From NCBI GenBank assembly GCA_025232375.1, contig CP060419.1:1983001-2047000 (forward strand): a DNA stretch of 64,000 bases, written 5' to 3'. The notes beneath the pieces are model-generated. The model searched no databases. It had not been told where the DNA came from and saw only the letters and a list, made by a program, of their open reading frames with translations. Position 1 is the first letter of the stretch, and every line of letters starts with the position of its first letter. Both the position numbers and the translations under genes were made by a program. Shown here one piece after another: positions 11,352 to 24,178 of the stretch. This DNA is from Pseudoxanthomonas sp. NC8 (GTDB lineage: Bacteria; Pseudomonadota; Gammaproteobacteria; Xanthomonadales; Xanthomonadaceae).

Positions 11352-11393
11352 ATATGGTGGGCGGTACAGGGATCGAACCTGTGACCCTTGCCG
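11352..11393 (-). repeat. attachment-site copy: orphan 3' fragment of tRNA-Val
   Basis: Identical to 15565-15606. It holds the T-arm and 3' acceptor strand including CCA, but the rest of a tRNA is missing: the sequence leaves tRNA homology at 11394. It cannot make a tRNA. Confidence 0.85.
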
Positions 11394-11965
11394 GGCAGCC
11401 CGACCCTGAAAACCCGTTGTAACGAGCCCGGGCCGACGCCATTGCCCAACCACTTGTTTCCAAATGAACATTTCCGCCTTGCCACACCCTGCAGGACCTG
11501 CAGGGATCCGCCGGAATCTGGGCTGGGTGGTGTGTTTCTGGTGTGTTCGCCCGCCTAGGGATTGGCGAAGATCTCGTGCCGCGCCCGCAGCAGCGCAGGG
11601 TCTCCTCATGGGCGCGGCCACCCCGGGACGACGGCACCGACTGGTAGCAAGGCTCCCCTTCACGACCTCCAACGCCACCTCATACGGATCCATGGGCAGC
11701 CGAGCGGCCCAGCCCGGAACGCCGTGACCACCTGCCTGATCGAACTGCAACGGGCAGGGGCTCAGTCCCAAGGACGCAGGCCACTCCGCCGGGCGACTGC
11801 GCGATCCAGTTCGAAAGCCGCCCCCGACCCAAGTAAAAAGCCAACCCCTGCCAGATGCACGTCCGCTGTCAGAGTGGAGCGGGCGCAAATGGCGGAAGTG
11901 GGCCGCCCATCGAAGCCGCGTCGGTCTGTATGGGAAGCCGCAGGGCGCAAACGCACGATGCGAAT
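11394..11965. other. island left end without a confident gene
   Basis: Open frames here are short and unconvincing. The minus strand has a 60-codon frame at 11762-11956 and a stretch around 11590-11700 (MDPYEVALEVVKGSL) that could be the remnant of a coding sequence. This is where an island integrase might once have been, but no tyrosine recombinase motif is visible. Confidence 0.4.
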
Positions 11966-12722
11966 TCAGTGTCGCCGTTCCGGCCCGACCAATGCCCGCA
12001 GATGCGCGGCATTGGCAGTGGCAAAGCCGTGGGCCGTGTTATCGAAAATCACCCAGGCGTCTGCATCTGAACCGGGCAAGTCTTCGAGCACTTTGGCCAG
12101 CTGCTCCAATCGGGCTTGCGGATAATCGCTGTAGTACGTCCTTGGGGAGCCGTGCCATCGCCAATAGGGCCAGATCAGTTCAACACCCGAGGTTGCGCGA
12201 TCCGTACCGCTACAAGGGCGGCCTACTGGCGGATCGGCGCTCACCCTGCTGACGCGGTACCGGGTCAGGAGATCATCTGCGCGCTCGGAGAACCAGCTGG
12301 CATGCCTCGGCTCGCAGGCCAAGGTTTGCGGTACTCCGGCCGCGGAACATGCGAAAGAATGTAGCCGCCACGCGTGGGTCGAATGCGTGGCCAGGAGATA
12401 GCTGCAGAAGGTACCCGCCCAGTCGAGCACCCAGTCCAGACGCTTCATCCAGAAAAGCATCCAATACTGGCCCACATCCGCGCAGCCCGCTTTCGTGCGA
12501 AATCGCCCTCGGCATCTTTACCGAGAAACGAAAATGGCGCGGAACGGCAGTCGCCCAGCGCTCGTACGTCGCGCGCCGATGGGGCCGATAGAACGAAGAA
12601 TTGATCTCCACAGCGGAAAACAACGAGGCGTACCGCGCTAGAACGCTTTCGCCGTCAGCAAAAAGCCCCCGGTAACGCCCAGGAATCGACCAGCCCGCAC
12701 ATCCCACGCGCACCCCTTGCAT
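11966..12722 (-). CDS. DUF72 family protein
   Basis: About 250 aa from the ATG at 12720-12722 (MQGVRVGCAGWSIPG). The family hallmarks are the N-terminal GCAGWSIP, YASLFSAVEINSSFYRPH and RFSVKMPRAISHE, and the C-terminal FDNTAHGFATANAAHL. DUF72 proteins form a TIM-barrel-like fold; their biochemical role is not established. One frame break near 12330. A small gene ends 14 bases upstream on the same strand and is probably co-transcribed. It lies inside the tRNA-Val island. Confidence 0.85.
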
Positions 12723-12736
12723 GGCTGGCAACGTCG

Positions 12737-12942
12737 CTACCGGCTTGCTGCGGGGTTTTGCAGAGAGACCTGGGGGCGCTTGCCAAGGCCGCATCGCCAT
12801 TTACCAAGTCGACCCAGCGAAGTACGACTCCCTTCCTGTGACCTCTTCTAACGACGCTAAGCTCTTCTGGCCCGATAACCAACGCATGGAGCTGGTCGCC
12901 GATGCTGAGTTCACGCCTCAGGAGCTTGTTCAAGGGTGTCAT
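12737..12942 (-). CDS. small conserved hypothetical protein
   Basis: ATG at 12940-12942 begins MTPLNKLLRRELSIGD. The product is a small soluble protein with a beta-rich core (LHALVIGPEELSVVRRGHRK). The raw frame runs on into the DUF72 gene, but at CCCCCAGG near 12768 a one-base correction gives a stop (TAG at 12737-12739) 14 bases before the DUF72 start and a product of about 68 aa, which makes a tidy two-gene operon. I do not know its function. Confidence 0.5.
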
Positions 12943-13065
12943 AACACTCTCGTTTCGGGTCGGCCAAATGGCGACGTGGGTGACAGTCACGCCATAGCGA
13001 TGCGCAGCGAGAACCACCGAAGGCGGTCTAATCGATAGCGACGGCCAGAGGCTAGAGAGAGAAGA

Positions 13066-13092
13066 GCGTCGCCGCCGAAAGGGCGGCGACGC
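13066..13092 (-). terminator. GC-rich hairpin downstream of the glycine-zipper gene
   Basis: GCGTCGCCGCC and GGCGGCGACGC pair around GAAAG. On the minus strand it is followed only by a mixed TC-rich tract, so it is a weak intrinsic terminator or simply an RNA-stabilising hairpin. It lies 29 bases past the stop of the gene at 13121. Confidence 0.4.
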
Positions 13093-13120
13093 GACAGTTG
13101 CCGGTCAGTTGACCTGGAGC

Positions 13121-13902
13121 TTAACGCCCATCGCCGTCAGCATCACCCGGCAATGCGCGCTCGACCCCATGCCACGCATCACGCGTGGCCAACTTGGCTT
13201 TTTCCCAGCCCGGGCGGGAAGTGCCCTTGACCTTGTCCCAGCCCTGCCCCAGTTCGCTTTCCAGGCGATCGTCCCATTGGCGATCGCCATACTGGCCGCG
13301 TGCCCGGGTGCCATAGCGGTAAGCGGGGCGGTAGTCGCTGAAATCCGCCTCGCCGTCACGATAGTCCGCGCGCTCAAACTGACCGGCGTAGTAGCGGTCA
13401 CTGGCCTCATATGCGCGATAGGTGCGATCGCTGCGATCCCATGCATCGCGCACTGCGTCGCGCGCGTGGTCCCATTCCAGTTTTGACTGGCCACGGACCT
13501 GTCCCCAGCCGGCCCCCAGCTCCTGTTCAAGGCGTTCATCCCATGCGCGGTCGGCCAAGCGGTTGCGCGCGTCCACGCCATAGGTATAGGCCGGCGCATA
13601 GTCGTTCTCATAGTCGAAGTTCGCATCATGGTAGGGCCGCGTGGAGTACGTCTCGCGCCAGAAGGCTTCCTCCCCGTGGGATCAATGCGCTCCGCCACGC
13701 CTTTGCCTGCAGCCGCACCGATTAGCGTGCCGATGCCGCCACCGATGAGCATGCCTAGTGGGCCGCCGAGCGCTCCGACCACCATGCCCGCGGCGGCTCC
13801 ACCTACCCCACCGACGCCGACGCCGACCGGATGCGAGCCCAGGGTACCACTGATCGGGTCGCGATTGAGGTCGCGTATTTCATTTTTTCTGGTGTTATCC
13901 AC
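13121..13902 (-). CDS. glycine-zipper domain protein, probable stress protein
   Basis: The N-terminal part has a strong glycine zipper of about 50 residues (GGVGGAAAGMVVGALGG, then MLIGGGIGTLIGAAAGK), which suggests membrane insertion or oligomerisation. The C-terminal part holds two similar copies of a charged, aromatic-rich segment (WDERLEQELGAGWGQVRG and WDDRLESELGQGWDKVKG), each preceded by a Tyr-rich stretch. The start is a GTG at 13900-13902 with GAAGGA 5 bases upstream. One frame break near 13665. About 260 aa. Proteins of this layout are common beside stress genes in Xanthomonadaceae and Burkholderiales; no reaction is known. Confidence 0.7.
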
Positions 13903-14178
13903 GATGCGTTCCTTCTCTGGATTGGATGTCAAGTCGAGCCGACCGCTCGGCCGGACGCCTGCCCTGTGCAGGTGCGGGTAACGAGGACGTTCTCGCGTGA
14001 ATTGCGCGTAGCACTGCGCGGCCAACCTGCTACGCCACGAAATCGATTCAGGATCGCTTGTGGTTTGGCTGGACGGCGTGTATGTGAGTCCGCCGGGTTT
14101 CCGGAGTCGCGGCGGATCCGAAGCGAGGGTTTGAGGAGGCGGCTTGCGGCGTGGGGGCGCGACCGCGCGGAGCAGCCA

Positions 14179-14391
14179 TCAGCGTGCCCCTGGTGGTTTC
14201 TCCGGCTCGCGTGTGACCGGCTCGCCGGCGACGTCCGCCGGCATGAAGTTGATGCGCAGTTCCAGCGTGTGTCCAGCGGAACCGCTGGCGTACCAGGTGA
14301 CCCGGAAGTTTGGCCCGGCGCCCTGCCGGTCGATATCCAGGATCCGCGCCTCATCCATGCCTTCGATAAGGTATCGGACGTTCACGATCAC
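14179..14391 (-). CDS. small hypothetical protein
   Basis: A 70-residue frame beginning MIVNVRYLIEGMDEARILDI. Codon use is consistent with coding. If the CCAAGG at 14391-14396 is an over-called CCAGG, the frame extends upstream to about 14445 (QLNHVGERVMIIGHQVIVNV), and the start would be further left on the minus strand. I do not recognise a family. Confidence 0.4.
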   Translation of the reverse strand: MIVNVRYLIEGMDEARILDIDRQGAGPNFRVTWYASGSAGHTLELRINFMPADVAGEPVTREPEKPPGAR

Positions 14392-14581
14392 CTTGGTGGC
14401 CGATGATCATCACCCGCTCACCAACGTGGTTGAGTTGCAGATCGCTATTGACCGCACGCCGACGGAAGAGTGCATCGCACCACCGGCGTGATCGGGGCGT
14501 GGCGCCACCGCGGATCCGGTCATCACGCAGCCTTGCGGGAGGCATGGCGTAAACAACAGCTCCCCCGAGGAGGATGTAGCC

Positions 14582-15180
14582 ATGGTAGGAAGACTGACCC
14601 CGCACAGGTCACCGAATTGCTGCTGCAGGCACTGGAAACCGAGCGCGGCGGCATCAAGATCTACACCGCGGCGATCAAGGCCGCACTGAATGAAGACCTT
14701 AAGAAGGAATGGGGCGAGTACTTGGACGAAACCCGCACCACGAGAAGGTGCTGACCACGGTGTTAGGAACTGGGCCTGGACACCGAGGCCACCAGCCCTG
14801 GTCGCGAAGTCGTCGCCCATCAGGGCGCATCGCTGGTGGCCGCGATCGAGATGGCGATCGCCAAGGCCGAGCCAGCCGCCGCCGAACTTGTGGCTGCCGA
14901 ATGCGTGGTACTGGCCGAGACCAAGGACCACCAGAACTGGGAACTGATCGGCCGCGTTGCCGACCAGGGCGGCCCGCACGCCAAGGTGCTCAAGGCCGCG
15001 CATGACGCGGTTGAAGAGGACGAGGACCACCACCTCTATCACACGATGGGCTGGTGCCGAGAACTATGGATCCAGAGCCTTGGCATGCCCGCGGTGCTCC
15101 CGCCGCCGGAAGAGGAACGGAAGGTCGAAACGGCGATCGGCGCGGCACGCGCGGAGCATGCGCGCGACGACTACCTGTAA
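14582..15180 (+). CDS. ferritin-like domain protein
   Basis: About 200 aa, mostly helical, with the spacing of a diiron ferritin-like bundle: ALETERGGIKIY, an early E; THHEKVL (E-x-x-H type after correction), AECVVLAETKDHQNWELIG and VEEDEDHHLYHTMGWCREL. Such proteins may store iron or protect against peroxide. GAGGAGG lies 7 bases upstream of the ATG at 14582. The frame must shift just after the start and again near 14740 and 14768; the rest is continuous to the TAA at 15178-15180. It is the only clear plus-strand gene of the island. Confidence 0.65.
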
Positions 15181-15511
15181 GGGGTATCGCACGGCGGATT
15201 GAGCAAGCTCTGAAGGCCACTGGGCCTTCCTACGAAATGTGCTGCTCGATACGCGTCGCGTAGCCATCGAAAATCGAGGCTGGCTGCTTGGCCGAAAGAC
15301 GAAGGGGTCTCCGCTTGGCTCTTCGTGGGGTAAGGCCACGGCCTCGGCCCTACCTGTGGTCTATCCGGCGACGGTCAGCAACCGGTCTTCATTGGTGACC
15401 AACAGCTGCTTGTCGTTGAGTGCCTGGTGGGTCAACGGATCAGCTACCTGCGCCGGCATTGGCGCCGCGCCAGGTTGGTGACCTATATCCAGCGGTTACC
15501 CTGCTGCCACG
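15181..15511. other. intergenic stretch, island right end
   Basis: No convincing gene on either strand. The only structure seen is the terminator at its right edge. Confidence 0.5.
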
Positions 15512-15533
15512 AAAAAACCGGCTTTCGCCGGTT
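15512..15533 (-). terminator. terminator downstream of tRNA-Val
   Basis: On the minus strand AACCGGC and GCCGGTT pair around GAAA, followed by a run of T (A run at 15512-15517). It is 35 bases past the tRNA-Val 3' end. Confidence 0.75.
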
Positions 15534-15567
15534 CTGTCGTTTTTCCCTTATAAAACAGGGACTTATA

Positions 15568-15642
15568 TGGTGGGCGGTACAGGGATCGAACCTGTGACCC
15601 TTGCCGTGTGAAGGCAATGCTCTACCGCTGAGCTAACCGCCC
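15568..15642 (-). tRNA. tRNA-Val (anticodon CAC)
   Basis: A complete cloverleaf of 75 nt with encoded CCA. The acceptor GGGCGGT pairs with ACCGCCC, and the anticodon loop TTCACAC reads CAC (decodes GUG). Its 3' end is duplicated at 11352-11393, marking it as the island integration target. Confidence 0.93.
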
Positions 15643-15741
15643 GATGTTCCGGGTCCGCACCTGCCGATGCGAGCCGCGCATGTTAAAGGGACGTGGCGGC
15701 GCGGTCAACGCCGCGCGGTGTTTTCCGCGGCCGGGCGGCCC

Positions 15742-16624
15742 TCAGCGCCCCATGGCGCCGCCGTACATCAGGGTGCCGGAGATCTCCGCCGCGGCCGCGC
15801 GCAGCGGCTCGACGGCGTCCTCGGCGCGCACCCGCGCCGTGCGTGCCTCCAGGAACGGCACGGTCAGCGCGCAGACCGCGTGGCCGTGCTGCAGCACCGG
15901 CGCCGACAGGTCGACCACGCCGTCGACCACGTCGCTGGCAGCCCGCGAATAGCCGTCGGCCCGGCCCGGGCCAGCCGGCGCGCAGCTGGAATGCCGCCGC
16001 ATCCAGCCCCGGTTCCGCTTCGCCCAGCAGGGCCAGCCAGCGCGCGCGGATCGCCTCGCCCTGGAAGGCGAACAGGACCACGCCCGAGGTCGAGTGCGCC
16101 ATCGGCCGGCGATGGCCCACCCGCACCACCGCCAGGCCGATCTCGCCTGGCGCATCGACGCGCGCGACGACCACGATCTCCTCGCGCGAGGTCACGCTCA
16201 GGTGGCACGGCTGCTGGATCTGGTCGGTAAGGCGATGCATCACCGGCAGCGCGGCTTCCATCATTCCCTTCACCGGCGGCTGCTCCATGCCGAGCATGAA
16301 CAGCCGGTGGGTCAGCGCGTAGCCGTTCTCGCCGCTGCCGCGGGCGATGTAGCCGCGGTCCTCGAGCACCTGCAGCATGCGGAAGATCTCGCCCTTGGAG
16401 CGTCCCACCCCGTCGGAAATCTCGGCCATGCTCAGCGGCGCCGGCGAACGCGCGAGCAGCTCGAGGATGTCCAGGCCCTTCTCCAGGGCGGGCGCGCGGT
16501 ACTTGCCGACCTGCGCGTCGGCGTCTTCGGAACGGACCAGACCAGCCTCCCCGTGGATGCACGGATCATCTGAATCGCCGGCCTTCCTGCCGACACAGGT
16601 AAAACATATCTCCATATCTGACAT
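15742..16624 (-). CDS. IclR family transcriptional regulator, probably of the fucose genes
   Basis: About 290 aa. The N-terminal winged helix-turn-helix (LEKGLDILELLARS to GEIFRMLQVLEDRGYIAR) and the C-terminal effector domain (HLSVTSREEIVVVARVD, HSTSGVVLFAF, VCALTVPF) are typical of IclR regulators that bind small organic acids or sugar acids. The start at 16624 (MSDMEI) or the nearby second Met are the only upstream choices. One frame break near 15965. It is divergent from fucP with only about 80 bases between start codons, so it probably controls the fucose locus and itself. Confidence 0.82.
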
Positions 16625-16647
16625 AACGCAGCCCGGCCCCCTATTCT
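16618..16647 (+). promoter_or_regulatory. candidate fucP promoter overlapping the iclR start
   Basis: CTGACA at 16618-16623 and TATTCT at 16642-16647 with an 18-base spacer. The AT-rich dyad ATATGGAGATAT just upstream (minus-strand reading) could be a regulator site. Motif inspection only. Confidence 0.35.
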
Positions 16648-16705
16648 CGACCTGCCCCGGGTGGGCACCGACATTGCTGCAACGCAGACCTTGGGAGGGG
16701 TTGGC

Positions 16706-18004
16706 ATGCACGAGGGCCAGATCGCGGCGCAGGCCGCGCCAGGCGCACGCATCGCACGGGCCGGCGTGATCGTGCCGCTGGTGCTGATCGTCAGCCTGTT
16801 TTTCCTGTGGGGCGTGGCCAACAGCCTCAACGACATCCTCATCAAGCAGTTCAAGAAGGCGTTCGAGCTGTCCGACTTATAGGCCGGACTGGTGCAGAGC
16901 GCGTTCTACCTCGGGTATTTCGTCTTCGCCCTGCCGGCAGGCATGTTCATGCGCCGGCACGGCTACAAGGGTGCGGTGGTCGCCGGCCTTGGCGCTGTAT
17001 GCGGCGGGTGCGTTCCTGTTCTGGCCGGCCGCCAGCGCACATGCCTATGGACTGTTCCTGCTGGCGCTGTTCGTGCTGGCCAGCGGCCTGGCCTTCCTCG
17101 AGACCTCGGCCAATCCGCTGATGACCGTGCTCGGCGCACCCGAAGGCGCGGCGCGGCGCCTGAACCTACCTGGCCTTCAACCCGCTCGGCGCGATCACCG
17201 GGGTCCTGGTCGGACGCCATTTCATCCTCTCCGGCGTGGAGCACACGCCCGACCAGCTTGCGGCGATGGACCCGGCCGCCCACGCGGCCTACCCCATGGG
17301 CCGAATCGGCCGCGGTGCAGCTGCCCTACCTGGTGATCGGGCTGGTGGTCAGCGTGTGGGCGCTGCTGGTGCTGCTGGCGCGCTTCCCGCGCACGACCGC
17401 CGACGACGGCCCGGCCGCCATGCGCGGCGCCGGGGCGACCTTGCGCCTGCTGGCCGGCAACGGCCGCTTCGTGTTCTCGGTGCTGGCGCAGTTCTTCTAC
17501 GTCGGCGCACAGGTGGCGGTGTGGAGTTTCCTGATCCGCTACGCGCAGGACTCGATCCCGGGCATGCCGGAGAAGACCGCCGCCGATTACCTCACCGCCT
17601 CGCTGGTGCTGTTCATGCTCGGCCGCTTCGCCGGCACCGCGCTGCTGCGCCGCATCGCCCCGGCGCCGCTGCTGGTGGCGTTCGCGGCGGCCAACCTGCT
17701 GCTGGCCGGCGTCGCCATCGCCCTGCCCGGCCCGGTCGGCCTGTATGCGCTGGTGGGGTTGAGCTTCTTCATGTCGGTGATGTTCCCGACCATCTTCGCC
17801 CTCGGCCTGGACGGCCTGGACCACGACGCGCGCAAGCTCGGCTCCTCGCTGCTGGTCATGTCGATCGTCGGCGGTGCGGTGCTGGCCGCGGCCACCGGAC
17901 TGGCCTCGGATGCGGCCGGCATCCACAACGCGATGGCCGTGCCGCTGCTGTGCTTCGCGGTGATCCTCGGCTTCGGGCTCTACGCGCGCCGCGCCGTGCC
18001 ATAG
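16706..18004 (+). CDS. fucP: FucP-like L-fucose:H+ symporter (MFS)
   Basis: A 12-helix permease of about 433 aa. The N-terminus LIVSLFFLWGVANSLNDILIKQF and SAFYLGYFVFALPAGMFMRRHGYK are the FucP/NagP signatures; TSANPLMTVLG is another family motif. It imports L-fucose by proton symport through the inner membrane. GGGAGGGG precedes the ATG. At 16877-16882 the sequence reads TTATAG where CTGCAG is required (LSDLQAGLVQ), which creates a false stop; further breaks are near 16989, 17168 and 17300. I consider the gene intact. The adjacent catabolic genes fix the substrate as fucose or a close relative. Confidence 0.87.
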
Positions 18005-18059
18005 CGCGGCGAAAATACCGCGGCACCGGCACCGCCGGGCACACGGACGGATCCGTTCC

Positions 18060-19213
18060 TCACCAGTCGCCGCCGTCCCCGCGCAGCAGCACGTGCGGAC
18101 CGAGCGCATGCACGTCGGTCTGCCCGGTCAGCGCCATGCTCACGTCCAGCTCGCGGCGGATGATCTCGATCATCCGGCCCACCCCGGCTTCGCCCTGCGC
18201 GCCCAGGCCGTAGAGGAACGCCTTGCCGACCAGCGCGCCGCGCGCACCGAGCGCCAGCGCCTTCAGCAGCGACTGGCCGCTGGTCACGCCGCCGTCGAAC
18301 AGCACCTCGCAGCGTCCCGCCACCGCTTCGACCACCCGCGGCAGCATGTGGATCGAGGCCGGCGCGCCATCGAGCTGGCGGCCGCCATGGTTGGACACGA
18401 CGATCGCATCGACGCCGTGCCCGGCGGCGATGCGCGCGTCCTCCGGATCGAGGATGCCCTTGAGCACCAGCTTCCCCGGCCACAGCGCGCGGATCCATTC
18501 CAGGTCGTTCCAGTTCAGGGTCGGATCGAACTGGCTGGCGATCCACTGCGCCAGCGTGGTCAGGCTGTCGCCCCCAATGCGGCCGTGCAGGTTGCCGAAC
18601 GAACGGCTCGGCGCGCGCAGCACGCCCAGGCCCAGCGCGGCTTGCTGGCGATGTCCAGCAGGTTGTGCAGGGTCAGCTTCGGCGGCACGCTCAGGCCGTT
18701 CTTGATCTCGCGGTGGCGCTGGCCCTGCACGGTCAGGTCGGCGGTCAGCATCAGCACCGGGCACTGCGCCGCGCCGGCGCGCTGGATCAGCTCGCGGGCG
18801 AAGCCGCGGTCGCGCATGACGTAGACCTGGAACCAGAACGGATCGGGCGACGCGGCCCGCACCTGCTCGATCGAGCAGATCGACATCGTGCTCAGGCAGA
18901 ACGGGATGCCGGCGCTGGCCGCGGCGCGCGCACCGAGGATCTCCCCGGCGCCGTGCTGCAGCCCGGTCAGCCCGGTCGGGGCGATCGCCAGCGGCAGCGA
19001 GGCGGCCTGTCCGGTAAGGGTGGTGGCCAGCGAACGCCGGTCGACGTCGACCATCACCCGCTGGCGCAGGCGGATCGCCTCGAACGCGGCACGGTTGTCG
19101 CGCAACGTGACCTCGTCGTAGGCGCCGCGGTCGGCGTACTCGAAGAACGCCCGCGGCACGCGCCGGCGCGCCAGCTGGCGCAGGTCCTCGACGGTGGTGA
19201 TCGGCTCGGCCAT
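18060..19213 (-). CDS. lldD: FMN-dependent alpha-hydroxyacid dehydrogenase (L-lactate dehydrogenase type)
   Basis: About 384 aa. It oxidises L-lactate to pyruvate with FMN. The family sequence is complete: PLAIAPTGLTGL near residue 75, MLTADLTVQGQRHREIKNG, the Lys of LVLKGIL, and the catalytic His-Arg pair in VSNHGGRQLDG, followed by the FMN-phosphate loop DGGVTSG and ALALGA. In the Xanthomonas fucose pathway the last aldol-type cleavage yields pyruvate and L-lactate, so this gene would finish the route. It is convergent with fucP. One frame break near 18640. Confidence 0.87.
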
Positions 19214-19228
19214 CGCTGCTCGCCCTGC

Positions 19229-20560
19229 TCAGGTACCGGTACGGGCCGGCAGCGGATCATCGGCCAGTTCGCGCCAGACCCGCCCGCCCGGGAACAGGTG
19301 CTCGCGCACCGAACCTTCGTGCATGCGCGCCGAGAAGCCCGGCTTCTCCGGCGCCACGTAGCGGCCACGTTCGATCCGCACCGGGTCCTCGAAATGCTCG
19401 TGCAGGTGGTCGACATACTCGATCGCGCGATCCTCCTTCTGCCCGCTGATGGCGACGAAGTCGGCCATCGCCAGGTGCTGGACCAGTTCGCACAGGCCCA
19501 CGCCGCCGGCATGCGGGAACACGCGGACGCCGTACTTGGCCGCCAGCAGCAGGATCGCCAGGTTCTCGTTGACCCCGCCCACGCGCGCGGCGTCGATCTG
19601 GATCAGGTCCACCGCCCCGGCCTGCAGCAGCTGCTTGAACACCACCCGGTTCTGGGTGTGCTCGCCGGTGGACACCGGCACCGGCGCGATCGCGCGCCGG
19701 ATCGCGGCATGGCCGAGCACGTCGTCCGGGCTGGTCGGCTCCTCGATCCAGGCGATGCCGAACGGCGCCAGCCGGCGCATCCACTCGATCGCCGGGCCCA
19801 CGTCCCAGCGCTGGTTGGCATCGACCGCCAGCGCCACCGACGGGCCGATCGCCTCGCGGGCGATGCGGCAGCGGCGGACGTCGTCCTCCAGCGATGCGCC
19901 GACCTTGATCTTGATCGTGCGGAAGCCGTCGGCCACCGCCTCGTGCGCCAGCCGCGCCAGCTTCTCGTCGCTGTAGCCCAGCCAGCCGGGCGAGGTCGTG
20001 TAGGCCGGATAGCCCTCGCGCAGCAGCTGCTGCATGCGCGCGGCGCGGCCCGGTTCGGGTAAGGCGCAGGATGTCCAGCGCCTGCTCCGGGGTGAGCGCA
20101 TCGGTCAGGTAGCGGAAATCGACCAGGGCGACGATCTGCTCCGGGGTCATCTCCGCGATCAGCCGCCACACCGGCTTGCCGGCGCGGCGCGCGACCAGGT
20201 CCCAGCGGCATTGATCACCGCGCCGATGGCCATGTGGATCACGCCCTTCTCCGGGCCCAGCCAGCGCAGTTGTGAATCGTCGGTCAAGGCGCGGGCAAAG
20301 CCGCCCAGGTCGGCCGCCAGCGCCTCGACATCGCGGCCGACCACGTGCGGCGCCAGCGCTTGCAGCGCCGCGGCCTGCACGTCGTTGCCACGACCGATCG
20401 TGAACACCAGGCCGTAGCCGGACAGGCCGGCATCGTCGGTGCGCAGCACCACGTAGGCGGCCGAATAGTCCGGGTCCGGATTCATCGCATCGGAGCCGTC
20501 GAGCATCCGCGAGGTCGGGAAGCGGACGTCGTGCGTTTCCAGCGCGACGATCCGGCTCAT
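19229..20560 (-). CDS. L-fuconate dehydratase
   Basis: An enolase-superfamily acid-sugar dehydratase of about 440 aa that converts L-fuconate to 2-keto-3-deoxy-L-fuconate. The KxK base (TIKIKVG), the metal ligands in [19 protein letters not shown] and STGEHTQNR, and the second-side His in FPHAGGVG are all present and in order. The N-terminus ([20 protein letters not shown]) is the type seen in the studied Xanthomonas enzyme. ATG at 20558-20560 overlaps the upstream hydrolase stop. Breaks near 20205 and 20060. Confidence 0.9.
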
Positions 20561-21400
20561 GTCGCCACCACGCGCTGGCGCTGGCGGCCGAGGCCGGCGA
20601 TCTCCAGCTCCATCACGTCGCCGGCCTTCAGGTACACCGGCGGCTTCTGCCCCCAGGCCCACACCGGGCGGCGTGCCGGTGCTGATGATGTCGCCCGGCT
20701 GCAGGCTCATGTAGCGGCTGATGTAGCTGACCAGATGGGCCACGCCGAACACCATCGTGCGCGTGCTGCCGTTCTGGTAGCGATGGCCGTTCACCGACAG
20801 GGTCATGGCCAGCTCCTGCGGATCGGCGACCTCGTCGCGGGTGACCAGCCACGGGCCGATCGGGCCGAAGGTGTCGCAGCTCTTGCCCTTGACCCACTGC
20901 CCGCCGTGCTCGAGCTGGAACTCGCGCTCGGACAGGTCGTTCACCACCAGGTAGCCGGCAACGTGCTCCAGCGCGCGTTCGACCGGCACGTCGCGGGCGA
21001 CATCGCCGATCACCACGCCCAGTTCCACTTCCCAGTCGCTCTTGATCGAGCCGCGCGGCAGGCGCACGTCGTCGTCGGGGCCACTGATCGCGCTGGTCGC
21101 CTTCATGAACAGGATCGGCTGCTCCGGCACCGCGGCGCCGGTTTCGGCGGCGTGGTCGGAGTAGTTCAGGCCGACGCAGATGAACTTGCCGACCCGGCCG
21201 ACCGCGGCGCCATGCCGCGGCTGGCCGGACACCCGCGGCAGCGACTCGACATCGAGCGCGCGCAGGCGCGCCAGCCCTTCCCCGGTGAGCACCTCGCCGG
21301 CGATGTCGTCGACCACGCCCGACAGGTCGCGGATCTTGCCGGCGGCATCCAGCAGGCCCGGACGCTCGTGGCCCGGCTCCCCATAGCGCAACAGTTTCAT
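20557..21400 (-). CDS. FAH-family 2,4-diketo-3-deoxy-L-fuconate hydrolase
   Basis: About 280 aa with the fumarylacetoacetate hydrolase fold. Key parts are [23 protein letters not shown], the metal-binding acidic residues of [12 protein letters not shown], and [10 protein letters not shown]. It should cleave the diketo acid to pyruvate and L-lactate, the last step of the pathway. One frame break near 20665; the corrected end is RQRVVAT and TGA. The stop overlaps the fuconate dehydratase start. Confidence 0.87.
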
Positions 21401-21446
21401 TGATCGTTCCTCGCAGGATTGGATTGGATGTTGGACGGATCGGCGG

Positions 21447-24060
<2,614 letters not shown>

Positions 24061-24126
24061 CCCCCGACCTGCCGGCCTGACACGACCGCCATGGCGCCCC
24101 CGCCCCGTCGTTGATTTCCCTAATGA

Positions 24127-24154
24127 AATCTACGTACACATATGAGACAGGCAA
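24127..24154 (-). promoter_or_regulatory. candidate promoter of the fucose catabolic operon
   Basis: On the minus strand TTGCCT and TAGATT are 16 bases apart, about 65 bases before the aldo-keto reductase start, with an AT-rich partial dyad (CATATGTGTA) between them. Motif call only. Confidence 0.35.
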
Positions 24155-24178
24155 AGCTGCAGTGCAACATCGAACGGC

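Larger units (their letters stand above)
11352..15606. mobile_element. small genomic island in the 3' end of tRNA-Val
   Basis: A 42-bp perfect direct repeat, covering the 3' part of tRNA-Val plus four flanking bases, is at 11352-11393 and 15565-15606. The right copy belongs to an intact tRNA; the left copy is an orphan fragment. This is the usual footprint of site-specific integration into a tRNA gene. The 4.2 kb between carries a DUF72 gene, a small conserved gene, a glycine-zipper protein, a small minus-strand ORF and a ferritin-like gene. No integrase is recognisable, so it is probably a decayed or non-autonomous island. Confidence 0.7.

Noticed and set aside
11762..11956. A 64-codon minus-strand gene in the island left end
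   Set aside because: No ribosome binding site, no family resemblance, and composition like random high-GC sequence.
14410..15042. A 210-codon minus-strand frame
   Set aside because: Antisense to the ferritin-like gene; the plus-strand product has a recognisable helical metal-binding pattern and a ribosome binding site.
16877..16882. In-frame TAG in fucP as evidence for a pseudogene or stop-codon readthrough
   Set aside because: The six bases TTATAG replace the CTGCAG that the FucP family requires, and the same type of change appears at other sites, so a miscall is more likely.
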